The notes below the pieces were generated by a model. It made no database searches. It worked only from the letters and a program-made list of their open reading frames with translations, and was not told where the DNA came from. A stretch of DNA of 64,000 bases, from the NCBI GenBank assembly GCA_934167485.1, contig CAKPKL010000004.1, forward strand, positions 1 to 64,000, written 5' to 3'. The DNA is from an uncultured Bacilli bacterium (GTDB taxonomy: Bacteria > Bacillota_I > Bacilli_A > RF39 > UBA660). Made by a program: the position numbers and the translations under genes. Of this stretch, positions 7,681 to 16,072 are shown piece after piece. Each line of letters opens with the position of its first letter. Position 1 is the first letter of the stretch.

Positions 7681-8247
7681 ATCTTTTAATGAAAGGTGAA
7701 TTGCTACTTTTTCTAATTCTGGTATAAAATTTAATTCATTATCATCTAAATAAAATTTATAAATTATATTTGAATTATATTCTTTACTTATTATTTTTTT
7801 ATCATTTAGTATATAATCAACTAATTTAATTTGATCATAAGCAAATTCTAATTCTACTAAATAACCAAAGGTAAGCGAAATAATTTCTGTTAAATTTAAT
7901 GCATTAGTAATTGAATTAGAGTAAGCTCTAACAAGACCTCCAGCACCCAATTTAATACCTCCAAAATATCTTATTACTATTGCAAGAATATTATTTAAAT
8001 TATTTTTTTTAAGTACATTTAGAATTGGCATTCCAGCAGTACCACTCGGTTCACCATTATCAGAACATTTTTCTTTTCCATTTAGAATGTATGCAAAACA
8101 TACGTGAGTAGCATCTTTATATTCTTTTGAAACTTCATTTAAAATGTTATCTATTTCATTTAAAGAGTTAATAAAATATAATTTAGTTATAAATTTTGAT
8201 TTATTGATTATTGTAGTATTTTCTATATTATTTTTTATTGATTTCAT
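7657..8247 (-). CDS. yigZ: YigZ/IMPACT family protein (UPF0029)
   Basis: 196 aa. The characteristic block SDNGEPSGTAGMPIL...VIRYFGGIKLGAGGLVRAYS is intact at about 62-110, followed by a short C-terminal RNase/EF-G-like alpha-beta domain. The family is widely conserved and linked to translation or ribosome stress in eukaryotic relatives; the bacterial role is unclear. The start follows GAGGTAA. It is 13 nt downstream of the lipoprotein gene and co-transcribed with it. Confidence 0.88.
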   Translation of the reverse strand: MKSIKNNIENTTIINKSKFITKLYFINSLNEIDNILNEVSKEYKDATHVCFAYILNGKEKCSDNGEPSGTAGMPILNVLKKNNLNNILAIVIRYFGGIKLGAGGLVRAYSNSITNALNLTEIISLTFGYLVELEFAYDQIKLVDYILNDKKIISKEYNSNIIYKFYLDDNELNFIPELEKVAIHLSLKDKVLIKKD

Positions 8248-8260
8248 AAATTACCTCAAA

Positions 8261-8914
8261 TTAATTAATATTACTTATGTGAATAGTATAACTACTATTA
8301 CCACGATATTTACACTCCTCATCAAAATCATCATCTGAATCATAAGTAAATACCGTAAGTGTTATAGGTGACGTTATAAAATCACTGTCCACTAAATATA
8401 TTTTAATTGATGAGAATATAGTGTTTTCATTCTCTTCATTTGGTTCAACATGTGAATACCAAGTATTGTCAGGCTGATTAACATCATCATATAAATATAT
8501 GAACATATAGGGATCAAACACATAAGTATTATTTGAATCTAAAATAGTTTTTTCATGTAATTTTCCATCTGCTTCAAATGAAATGTAAAAACCTGTTTTA
8601 TATTTTTCAATATTGTTATAAGTATCATAATATTTTTTCCAATTAATTTTAGTAGAATTATAATCTATTATTTCTTCATTTGTATATAATATGTTAAAGA
8701 CAGCTAAATCTGTTTTTGGAATAAAATTTGTCTCATAATCTTTTACAAGTTTATTTCCATCATATATACCTATTTTAATAGGATTATCATCAATATACTC
8801 TTGTATTGGTGTGTTATCCTCCTTTATAGTATTTTTTTCAATATCATTACTTGAATCTTTATTACATCCACATAAAAATATAAAAATAGTTAAGATAATT
8901 ATAATTTTTTTCAT
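8261..8914 (-). CDS. hypothetical lipoprotein
   Basis: 217 aa. The N-terminal hydrophobic stretch ends in the lipobox FLCGC, so Cys17 should be lipidated. The mature part is acidic and rich in Asn/Asp/Tyr, predicted beta-rich, with no family I recognise. AGGTGAT precedes the ATG. First gene of a two-gene minus-strand unit with yigZ. A -10 TATAAT lies on the minus strand at 8931-8936, without a clear -35. Confidence 0.72.
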   Translation of the reverse strand: MKKIIIILTIFIFLCGCNKDSSNDIEKNTIKEDNTPIQEYIDDNPIKIGIYDGNKLVKDYETNFIPKTDLAVFNILYTNEEIIDYNSTKINWKKYYDTYNNIEKYKTGFYISFEADGKLHEKTILDSNNTYVFDPYMFIYLYDDVNQPDNTWYSHVEPNEENENTIFSSIKIYLVDSDFITSPITLTVFTYDSDDDFDEECKYRGNSSYTIHISNIN

Positions 8915-8994
8915 TCTATCACCTAAAACTATTATATAACAAATTTCTCTAATTTGTATATATTTTAATTATTAATAAAACTAAAATTGTAATA

Positions 8995-9023
8995 TTGACT
9001 ACAAATATAAAATAATGTATACT
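8995..9023 (+). promoter_or_regulatory. promoter of the first pilin-like gene
   Basis: -35 TTGACT (8995-9000), 17-nt spacer, -10 TATACT (9018-9023). Confidence 0.75.
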
Positions 9024-9050
9024 TAAGGTAATAAAAATAAGGAGGATAAT

Positions 9051-10157
9051 ATGAAAAGAAAAGGTTTTACTTTAATAGAGTTATTAGCAGTCATAGTAAT
9101 ACTCGCTATAATCGCACTAATCGCAACCCCAATAGTACTAGATATAATAGAAGATAGTAAAAATTCTAGTATAAAAAGAAGTATAGAATTATATGGTAAA
9201 GCAGTAGAAAACTCAGTAGCAAAGGCACAACTAAATGGGAATGCTGTACCAAGTGGAAAATACACGACTACAGATGGTAAAACATTAATTCAAGGAGAAA
9301 CAACAATAAAAGTAGATTATGATGGAGCTAAAACGGTATGTGATGTGGTAATATCAAATAAAGGAAATATTTATTTAGAAAACTGTAATGTAAGCGATAA
9401 AGATGTAGAATATACATATGGAGATGTAATATATTATAATGGAAAAATAGTATATTTTGATGTAGCAACAGGTAAGGCTTGTGATAATTATACTGAAGAG
9501 AATAGTAATACGGGATATAATGGAATAGGTGGAACAGGAAAACAAAATGGATGTTTAAAATTTTATGTATTTAATGATTTTGGAAGTGATAAGGTAAATT
9601 TAATATTGGATCATAATACTACAGCACGAGTAACATGGTATTCAATTGGAAGTAATGAATTAGGGCCAGAAAAAGTATTAGAACAACTTAAAACAGATAC
9701 AGATTCATGGATGGGAACAGAAATTCCAACAAATTATGAATTAGATCAATCTGGGGAATTTAGTGGAACAAAATATACAATAGATTATAGTAATTATAAA
9801 GCAAGAATAATCACAGCAAAAGAGATTGCAAAAATCACAGAAAACTCAACTTGGGATGAGAACACAGTAATATCTAGTCCTTTTTATTATTTTGACACAA
9901 AAACACAAGAAAAAAGTACAACAGGATATAATTATGGATGGTTATATGATAGAACAGATATTGCCTGTAAAGATTATGGATGTTTAAATAATAGTAATGT
10001 AGAAACTGCTGGATATTGGACTGCTTCTGCCGTTGCTAATAATGGTCGTAGTGCATGGTATGTGAGTAAAGACGGTAGTATAAGTGAAGGTTTTGTAGAT
10101 AAAAGTTTTGGTGGCGTTCGCCCAGTAATTGAAGTTTTAAAATCAAAACTCTCATAG
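9051..10157 (+). CDS. type IV pilin-like surface protein with variable C-terminal domain
   Basis: 368 aa. The class III prepilin signal KRKGFTLIELLAVIVILAI, with cleavage predicted after Gly5 and Glu at position 5 of the mature protein, is followed by a long hydrophobic N-helix. The ectodomain has several Cys. The last roughly 50 residues (GYWTASAV...GGVRPVIEVL) resemble C-type-lectin/FGE-like or DUF6273-type folds. Own promoter and terminator; no pilus-assembly genes nearby, so export must rely on genes elsewhere. The 3' end uses CGT and CGC Arg codons, while upstream Arg codons are AGA and CGA. Binding or adhesion is an inference. Confidence 0.8.
   Translation: MKRKGFTLIELLAVIVILAIIALIATPIVLDIIEDSKNSSIKRSIELYGKAVENSVAKAQLNGNAVPSGKYTTTDGKTLIQGETTIKVDYDGAKTVCDVVISNKGNIYLENCNVSDKDVEYTYGDVIYYNGKIVYFDVATGKACDNYTEENSNTGYNGIGGTGKQNGCLKFYVFNDFGSDKVNLILDHNTTARVTWYSIGSNELGPEKVLEQLKTDTDSWMGTEIPTNYELDQSGEFSGTKYTIDYSNYKARIITAKEIAKITENSTWDENTVISSPFYYFDTKTQEKSTTGYNYGWLYDRTDIACKDYGCLNNSNVETAGYWTASAVANNGRSAWYVSKDGSISEGFVDKSFGGVRPVIEVLKSKLS
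9060..9164 (+). repeat. pilin 5'-module repeat, copy 1
   Basis: 105 bp encoding the prepilin signal and start of the N-helix. It aligns without gaps to 52591-52695, with about 7 mismatches counted by eye. Sequences on either side are unrelated. Confidence 0.85.
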
Positions 10158-10190
10158 TATATTTAAATATAAATAACTAAAATAAAAATT

Positions 10191-10235
10191 GGATATTGAA
10201 TCTTAAATTTTATATCTAAATTTCAATATCCTTTT
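10191..10235 (+). terminator. terminator of the first pilin-like gene
   Basis: GGATATTGAA (10191-10200) pairs with TTCAATATCC (10222-10231), 21-nt loop, then TTTT. Confidence 0.7.
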
Positions 10236-10301
10236 AAAGTGTATAATTACAGTAATAAATAAAACTTTTAAAAAAAGGATTAATAAAATATAAAATTTGT
10301 A

Positions 10302-10330
10302 TTGACAAAATATTAAAACTAATCTATAAT
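10302..10330 (+). promoter_or_regulatory. promoter of the Asn T-box operon
   Basis: TTGACA (10302-10307), 17-nt spacer, TATAAT (10325-10330). Predicted transcription start near 10337. Confidence 0.85.
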
Positions 10331-10336
10331 TAAATA

Positions 10337-10590
10337 GTCAGTTATTTAAATGTGTTGATTGAGAGAAGTAATAATAACTACTGATTAAAGCGAGTTAGAT
10401 ATGGTGGAAGCTAACAATTAAGTTTATTATGAAAAACACTCATGAACTATTAGTTTGAATAAAGTAAAATTAATCGGGTGTAATCCGTTATAAATTACTC
10501 GATTTGGTAGAATCGGTAAAGTGGTCATTTTTGACAATTTGGGTGGCACCGCGGGTAGTCTCGTCCCAATGATGAGACAAATTACTATTT
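10337..10590 (+). promoter_or_regulatory. T-box leader, predicted Asn specificity, upstream of tRNA-Asn, gatCAB and asnS
   Basis: T-box core GGGTGGCACCGCGGG at 10541-10555. In Stem I, ATAATA near 10371 pairs with TATTAT near 10424, and TGAG near 10358 pairs with CTCA near 10440. The 3' side of the specifier loop then reads GAAAAACA, giving AAC (Asn) followed by A. A terminator-type stem GTCTCGTC (10558-10565) / GATGAGAC (10571-10578) follows, but with no T run after it. The leader fits the operon below it: two tRNA-Asn genes, gatCAB and asnS. Confidence 0.88.
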
Positions 10591-10592
10591 AT

Positions 10593-10668
10593 GCTCAATT
10601 AGCTCAGTCGGTAGAGCGCACGGCTGTTAACCGTTAGGTCGTAGGTTCGAGTCCTACATTGAGCGCCA
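10593..10668 (+). tRNA. tRNA-Asn (GUU), copy 1
   Basis: 76 nt with encoded CCA. The anticodon loop CTGTTAA gives GTT. The acceptor stem GCTCAAT/ATTGAGC has G1-C72 and discriminator G73. It starts about 15 nt after the T-box terminator-like stem, so it should be on the T-box transcript. Confidence 0.93.
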
Positions 10669-10673
10669 TTTAT

Positions 10674-10749
10674 GCCTCTTTAGCTCAGTCGGTAGAGCGC
10701 ACGGCTGTTAACCGTTAGGTCGTAGGTTCGAGTCCTACAAGAGGCGCCA
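10674..10749 (+). tRNA. tRNA-Asn (GUU), copy 2
   Basis: 76 nt with encoded CCA. From the D arm to the T arm it is identical to copy 1; only the acceptor stem differs (GCCTCTT/AAGAGGC). G1-C72 and G73 are kept. It lies 5 nt after copy 1. Confidence 0.93.
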
Positions 10750-10761
10750 TTTTAAAATAGT

Positions 10762-10789
10762 AACAAGTCTTAAGACTTGTTTTTTGTTT
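10762..10789 (+). terminator. terminator between tRNA-Asn copy 2 and gatC
   Basis: A perfect 20-bp palindrome AACAAGTCTTAAGACTTGTT (10762-10781), followed by TTTTGTTT. No promoter is seen between it and gatC, so gatCAB-asnS must be reached by read-through. Confidence 0.7.
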
Positions 10790-10804
10790 ATATAGGAGGA
10801 AAAT

Positions 10805-11095
10805 ATGGTAACAAAAGAAAATTTAAAAGACTATGCAGCAAAACTTATGTTTGATATGGATGATGCAGGATATGATAGGACATTAAAAGAATTTGAAACT
10901 ATTGAAAAACATATGGCTTTAATAGGTGAGATTGAAGGAATTAAAGATGTAGAACCTATGACATTTCCTTATGTAATATATCATGCTAAACTAAGAGAAG
11001 ATGAGGCATGTAATACTTTAACTACAGAGGAAGTTTTAAAGAATGCTAAGGAAATTAAAGCAGATCAAATAAAAGTGCCAAAGGTGGTGGGATAA
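10805..11095 (+). CDS. gatC: Asp/Glu-tRNA amidotransferase subunit GatC
   Basis: 96 aa, normal length. The small belt subunit that wraps GatA and GatB in the tRNA-dependent amidotransferase. The N-terminal helical part carries LKDYAAKLMF and the C-terminal end reads IKVPKVVG, as in the family. AGGAGGAA precedes the ATG. The stop overlaps the gatA start by 1 nt (TAATG), indicating translational coupling. Confidence 0.9.
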   Translation: MVTKENLKDYAAKLMFDMDDAGYDRTLKEFETIEKHMALIGEIEGIKDVEPMTFPYVIYHAKLREDEACNTLTTEEVLKNAKEIKADQIKVPKVVG

Positions 11096-12540
11096 TGAAG
11101 AGTATTTTAGATTTAAGAGATGATTTAGATACTGGAAAAATTACAAGTGAAGAATTATTCAATAAAACAATTGAAAAAGCACATAAATATCAAGATAAGT
11201 ATAATTCATTTGTTACAATATTAGATAAATATAATCATGAAAAGAGTAATTCACTAATTGATGGTATTTGTTATGCATTAAAAGATAATATATCAACTAA
11301 AGGTATTTTATCTACTGCTTCTTCTAATATATTAAAAGATTATATTCCAGTATATGATGCTACTGTATATAAAAAACTTAAAGAAGCAGGTGGAGTATTA
11401 GTTGGTAAAACGGTATTAGATGAACTTGCTATGGGAGGAACTGGAACTACTGGTCATACAGGTATAGTAAAAAATCCTTGGAATGAAAATCATCAAATAG
11501 GTGGATCTAGTGCTGGTTCAGCTGCTAGTGTAGCTCTTGGTATAGTTCCATTTGCTATAGGATCTGATACAGGAGATTCTATTCGTAAGCCTGCAGCTTT
11601 TGGAGGAGTTGTTGGATTTAAACCAACATATGGTAGAATTTCTAGATATGGATTATTTGCTTTTGCATCTAGTCTAGATCATGTTGGAGTTTTTACACGA
11701 AATGTACGTGATGCTGCACTTGTTACTGATATTATCAAAGGACATGATATAAGAGATATGACATCTCTTCCAGATGAAGACGTTAAATATTTAGATATGG
11801 TAGATGATGATATCAAAAGTAAAAAGTTATTTTATATAAAAGAATTAACTGATACTAATTTATATAAGGATGCAGGAGAAGAAACTTTAGAGATATTAGA
11901 TAAATTTAAAAGTACTATAGAAAAATGTAGAAGTCTTGGATTTATAGTAGAGGAGGTATCTTTTGATGAAAAGTTATTAAAAGCTATATATCCTGCTTAT
12001 ATGACTATTAGTTGTGCTGAAGCAACTAGTAATAATTCTAATCTTACTGGTATTATTTTTGGACCTCGTGGTGATGGAGATAATATAAATGACATTATGT
12101 TCGATGCAAGAACTAAAGGCTTTAGTGAACTTATTAAAAGAAGATTTATACTAGGTAGTTATATACTTCAAAAAGAAAATCAAGAAAGATTATTTAAAAA
12201 TGCTGGAAGACTTAGAAGAATTATTGTAGATAAAATGAATGAATTATATAAAAAATATGATGCTATGATTTTACCTGCAAGTGGTGGAGTAGCTCCAACA
12301 TTTGATGGTGAGATTGATAGAATGTCTCCAAGATATTTAATGTTAGAAAATCATATGGCTATTGGAAATTTTGGAGGATTTCCTAGTATTACAATACCAA
12401 ATGGTTTTGTAAATAATATGCCTATTGGTATTAATATAACAGGTAGAGTATTTGAAGATGGACTTACACTAAATATAGCTAATAAAATAGAAGAATCTTT
12501 AGGATATAAAGATTTAATAAAGGAGGAATATGATGTATAA
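11095..12540 (+). CDS. gatA: Asp/Glu-tRNA amidotransferase subunit GatA (amidase)
   Basis: 481 aa. Amidase-signature enzyme that releases ammonia from Gln or Asn for amidation of Glu-tRNA-Gln or Asp-tRNA-Asn. The Ser-cisSer-Lys triad maps to Lys63, Ser138 (GGSSAGSAA) and Ser162; the 75 and 24 residue spacings match the family. Odd point: the usual GGSIRQP around the nucleophile reads GDSIRKP (Asp161, Lys165). The nucleophile Ser is kept. The gene sits between gatC (1-nt overlap) and gatB (11-nt overlap). Confidence 0.94.
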   Translation: MKSILDLRDDLDTGKITSEELFNKTIEKAHKYQDKYNSFVTILDKYNHEKSNSLIDGICYALKDNISTKGILSTASSNILKDYIPVYDATVYKKLKEAGGVLVGKTVLDELAMGGTGTTGHTGIVKNPWNENHQIGGSSAGSAASVALGIVPFAIGSDTGDSIRKPAAFGGVVGFKPTYGRISRYGLFAFASSLDHVGVFTRNVRDAALVTDIIKGHDIRDMTSLPDEDVKYLDMVDDDIKSKKLFYIKELTDTNLYKDAGEETLEILDKFKSTIEKCRSLGFIVEEVSFDEKLLKAIYPAYMTISCAEATSNNSNLTGIIFGPRGDGDNINDIMFDARTKGFSELIKRRFILGSYILQKENQERLFKNAGRLRRIIVDKMNELYKKYDAMILPASGGVAPTFDGEIDRMSPRYLMLENHMAIGNFGGFPSITIPNGFVNNMPIGINITGRVFEDGLTLNIANKIEESLGYKDLIKEEYDV

Positions 12541-13960
12541 GACTGTTATTGGACTTGAAGTACATTGTGAAGTTATAACAAACTCTAAAAACTTTTCAAC
12601 TGCTAAGAATTCATATTCTGAATATCCTAATGAAAATATAGATACAACTGATTTAGGTTTGCCAGGAGTTTTACCTATTGCTAATAAAGAGGCATTTAGA
12701 AAATCTCTTTTAATGGCGCTTGCTCTTAATTGTAAAACTCCAGATATAGTTATGTTTGATAGAAAAAACTACTATTATCCTGATTTACCTAAAGGGTATC
12801 AGATTACACAAATGGAAAAACCTGTTGGAGTAGACGGATATGTTATGATTAATGTTGGAGGAATAGACAAAAAAATATATATTCACGATATACATTTGGA
12901 AGAGGATACTGCATCTATGGAGCACTTTTCTAATTATTCTTTAATTGATTATAATAGGGCAGGTGTTCCTTTATTAGAAACAGTAACTACTCCATGCATG
13001 AATTCTGTAGAAGAAGCCCTTACTTTTCTGGAGACATTAAAGGGAATATTCTTATATACTGGTGTATCTGAAGCTCGTACTGATAGAGGACAAATGAGAT
13101 GTGATGTCAATGTTAATCTTATGAATGAGAATGGTGAGTATATAACACCTAAAGTAGAAATGAAAAATATTAATAGTTTTAATAATGTAAAACTTGCAAT
13201 AGAGTGTGAAGTAAGAAGACAAATAGAATGTTTGGAACAAAATAGATTAGATGAGCTTGTACAGGAAACTCGTAGATTTGATGAAAATGATATGTGTACT
13301 TATTCAATGAGAAAAAAAGTAGATGCAATAGATTATAAATACTATATAGAACCTAATATTCCACCTATTAAAATAACTGATGAATGGATAGACGAAATAA
13401 AAAAAGATATACCTATGTTACAATTTGATAGGGTAAATAAATATATAAATGAATTAGGTTTATCTAGATATGATGCAGATATACTTGTACATGATAAAAA
13501 GGTATCTGATTATTTTGAAAAAGTGATAAGTTTAGGAGCAAATCCTAAGAGTGCTTCTAATTGGATTACTACAACAGTAATGGGATACTTAAATAAAGAA
13601 AATAAAAAAATAAATGAAATACCACTAACAGAAGAATATTTAGTGGAACTTATTAAATTAGTAGATGATGGTAAAATATCTTCTAAACAATCTAAACAAA
13701 TTTTTGAGCACGTTATTTTAGAAAATAAAAGACCAAAAGATTTAGTTAAATCACTTGGAATGGCTCAAATAACAGATGATAAAACTATTAGAGATATAGT
13801 AGTTCGTGTATTAAATCTTCATCCTGATTTAATAATAGATCATAAAAAAGGAAAGAATACATTTGATTATTTTGTAGGACAGGTTATGAAGGAAACTAGA
13901 GGACAAGCAAATCCTAGTCTAACAGCAAGTATAATTAAAGAGGAAATAGAAAAGAGGTAG
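12530..13960 (+). CDS. gatB: Asp/Glu-tRNA amidotransferase subunit GatB
   Basis: 476 aa. Kinase-like subunit that phosphorylates Glu-tRNA-Gln (or Asp-tRNA-Asn) and transfers ammonia. Starts with TVIGLEVHCEV. Family blocks LGLPGVLP, KNYYYPDLPKGYQITQ, IHLEEDTA, DYNRAGVPLLE and MRCDVN are present, and the C-terminal helical YqeY-like tail binds tRNA. The start is ATG at 12530 or the next codon at 12533; the ribosome binding site AAAGGAGGAA lies inside gatA. Followed 2 nt later by asnS. Confidence 0.95.
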   Translation: MMYKTVIGLEVHCEVITNSKNFSTAKNSYSEYPNENIDTTDLGLPGVLPIANKEAFRKSLLMALALNCKTPDIVMFDRKNYYYPDLPKGYQITQMEKPVGVDGYVMINVGGIDKKIYIHDIHLEEDTASMEHFSNYSLIDYNRAGVPLLETVTTPCMNSVEEALTFLETLKGIFLYTGVSEARTDRGQMRCDVNVNLMNENGEYITPKVEMKNINSFNNVKLAIECEVRRQIECLEQNRLDELVQETRRFDENDMCTYSMRKKVDAIDYKYYIEPNIPPIKITDEWIDEIKKDIPMLQFDRVNKYINELGLSRYDADILVHDKKVSDYFEKVISLGANPKSASNWITTTVMGYLNKENKKINEIPLTEEYLVELIKLVDDGKISSKQSKQIFEHVILENKRPKDLVKSLGMAQITDDKTIRDIVVRVLNLHPDLIIDHKKGKNTFDYFVGQVMKETRGQANPSLTASIIKEEIEKR

Positions 13961-13962
13961 TT

Positions 13963-15339
13963 ATGGACTTAAAAGATATAATAAAAAAATTAGTTGATTT
14001 TGAAGATAAAGAGATAACTCTTGAAGGTTGGATAAAAAATCATAGAAAACAAAAAGAATTTGGTTTTATAGATTTTAATGATGGAACTTGTTTTGAAACT
14101 TTACAAGTTGTTTATGATAATTCTTTGAGTAATTTTGATGAAATTCAAAAGTTACATATAGGTAGTGCGGTTAAAATTGTAGGAGTTATAATTAAATCTG
14201 AGGGTGGTAAACAAAGTCATGAATTAAAATTATCTGGTATAACTTTACTTGGAGATTGTCCAGACGAATATCCTTTACAATCTAAGGGAAGACCAACAAG
14301 AGAATTTTTAAGAGAAATTGCATACTTAAGACCTAGAACTAATTTATTTAATAATGTATTTCGTGTAAGAAGCATTGCTGCTTATGCAATACATAAATAT
14401 TTTCAAGAAAGAGGTTACGTATATTTTCATGCTCCACTTATTACAGCTAGTGATTGTGAAGGAGCAGGAGAGATGTTTCAAGTAACTACTCTTGATTTAG
14501 AAAAAGTAGCTCAAAGTGGTAAGGTTGATTATTCAAAAGATTTTTTTGGAAAACCAGCATCTTTAACTGTAAGTGGTCAATTACAAGCTGAAACGTTTGC
14601 TATGGCATATAAAAAAACTTATACATTTGGACCAACATTTAGAGCAGAGAATTCAAATACAAAAACGCATGCTAATGAATTTTGGATGATTGAACCAGAA
14701 ATAGCTTTTTGTGATTTAGAACAAGATATGGACATTATGGAAGATATGCTAAAGTATGTTGTTAGGTATGTTTTAGATAATTGTCCTAGTGAAATGAGAT
14801 TTTTTGATTCATTTGTAGAGAAAGGTTTAATAGACAAATTAACTAAGTTAGTAAACAGTAAGTTTATAAGAATTGATCATGAAGAAGTAATTTCTATATT
14901 AAAAAAGGCAGATGTGAAATGGGAGTTTACTCCAGAATATGGCGAAGATATAGCAAAAGAACATGAGAAATACATTACAGAATATTTTGATGGACCAGTA
15001 TTTATAAAAAATTGGCCTAAAGATATAAAGGCTTTCTATATGAAACAAAATGATGATGACAAAACTGTTGCTGCAGTAGATTTAGAGGTTCCTGGTGCTG
15101 GAGAACTTATGGGTGGTTCTCAAAGAGAGGAAAACTATAGTAAATTAGTTAACAGAATGGATGAACTTGGAATGTCTAAAGAAGGACTTGATTGGTATTT
15201 AAATTTAAGAAAATTTGGTGGATGTGTTCATTCTGGATTTGGAATGGGATTTGAAAGACTTCTTATATATTTAACAGGAGTAGACAATATAAGAGATGTA
15301 ATACCTTATTATAGAACTCCAGGAAATTGTGACTATTAA
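13963..15339 (+). CDS. asnS: asparagine--tRNA ligase
   Basis: 458 aa class II synthetase. An N-terminal OB-fold anticodon domain is at about 17-110. Motif 2 (FGPTFRAENSNTKTHANEFWMIEPE) is near 222-246, and motif 3 (GFGMGFERLLIYLTG) leads into IRDVIPYYRTPGNCDY at the C-terminus. Length and the missing GAD insertion exclude bacterial AspRS; an archaeal-type AspRS is less likely given the GEMFQVT block and the Asn T-box. Last gene of the operon. Its presence means GatCAB is probably needed mainly for Gln-tRNA. Confidence 0.92.
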   Translation: MDLKDIIKKLVDFEDKEITLEGWIKNHRKQKEFGFIDFNDGTCFETLQVVYDNSLSNFDEIQKLHIGSAVKIVGVIIKSEGGKQSHELKLSGITLLGDCPDEYPLQSKGRPTREFLREIAYLRPRTNLFNNVFRVRSIAAYAIHKYFQERGYVYFHAPLITASDCEGAGEMFQVTTLDLEKVAQSGKVDYSKDFFGKPASLTVSGQLQAETFAMAYKKTYTFGPTFRAENSNTKTHANEFWMIEPEIAFCDLEQDMDIMEDMLKYVVRYVLDNCPSEMRFFDSFVEKGLIDKLTKLVNSKFIRIDHEEVISILKKADVKWEFTPEYGEDIAKEHEKYITEYFDGPVFIKNWPKDIKAFYMKQNDDDKTVAAVDLEVPGAGELMGGSQREENYSKLVNRMDELGMSKEGLDWYLNLRKFGGCVHSGFGMGFERLLIYLTGVDNIRDVIPYYRTPGNCDY

Positions 15340-15353
15340 TAGTCACTTTTTTT
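15328..15353 (+). terminator. terminator of the gatCAB-asnS operon
   Basis: GTGACTAT (15329-15336) pairs with ATAGTCAC (15339-15346) across the asnS stop, then seven T. Confidence 0.85.
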
Positions 15354-15382
15354 ATAAAAAAAAATTCCAAATAACTTGGAAT
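15354..15382 (-). terminator. terminator of the coiled-coil membrane protein gene
   Basis: Minus strand: an AATTCCAA-type stem pairs with TTGGAATT (15363-15382), followed by a T run (A on the plus strand). Confidence 0.65.
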
Positions 15383-15990
15383 TATATGAATGTATAAATA
15401 CCAAACCCAATAAATGAAATTATTGCGATTATATTTAATATTTTAAAGAATTTTGATACTTTTTTATTAGTTACTACAGAAAGGCCAAATAATAAAACTA
15501 ATAAAACTATAAAACCACCACTTATTAAATATTTTTCTTGTTCAACTACATAATCTGTGAATGTAAGAAGATATATATAGCATCCAATACAAATTAGATT
15601 AAATATCCCAATTATATTTAAAAGTGTCAATCCATTTTTTTGTTTTTCTATGTTTTCTTGTTTATTTTCTTCAAAATTAAATTTCATTTGTCTTGTTAAT
15701 TCTAAAACTTGAGTTTTTGCTAAACTTTCTTCTTTTTCTTGTTTTTCAATTTCTTCAATTTTTTGTTCTTTTTTTATATCTTCTTCAAAGTTTTGATTAT
15801 ATTTCTCCTTAGCAAGCATTAATTCTTTGCTAAGTTCTGATGTATCTTTTTTCTTTTCATTAATCATTTCATCGATATCACTAGAATTAATTCTATTTTT
15901 TCTTTGTTTTTTAGTCATTAAATCTGTAAAAGAAGAAGTCTCATCTAAATCATTTTCTTTTATATCTGACAAATCAATTTTTTTACTCAT
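15382..15990 (-). CDS. hypothetical membrane protein with N-terminal coiled coil
   Basis: 202 aa. Residues 1-115 are charged and helical, with a Glu/Lys/Gln-rich coiled-coil-like stretch at about 55-115. Three hydrophobic segments follow at about 121-143, 151-172 and 181-202. No signal peptide, so the N-terminal domain is predicted to be cytoplasmic. No known family. Single gene, convergent to asnS. On the minus strand, TATAAT at 16006-16011 is a possible -10. Confidence 0.6.
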   Translation of the reverse strand: MSKKIDLSDIKENDLDETSSFTDLMTKKQRKNRINSSDIDEMINEKKKDTSELSKELMLAKEKYNQNFEEDIKKEQKIEEIEKQEKEESLAKTQVLELTRQMKFNFEENKQENIEKQKNGLTLLNIIGIFNLICIGCYIYLLTFTDYVVEQEKYLISGGFIVLLVLLFGLSVVTNKKVSKFFKILNIIAIISFIGFGIYTFI

Positions 15991-16072
15991 ACTATCACCA
16001 TAATAATTATAACGTATTTTTAATTAAAAATAAAGTTAAGAGACTAAAATATTAAAAATAAAGTCAAATTCT

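Noticed and set aside
9023..9265. 80-codon minus-strand frame
   Set aside because: Antisense to the pilin N-terminus, hydrophobic only because it mirrors the prepilin helix; no ribosome binding site.
9051..10157. Complete diversity-generating retroelement
   Set aside because: No reverse transcriptase gene or A-rich template repeat near; only the lectin-like tail hints at it.
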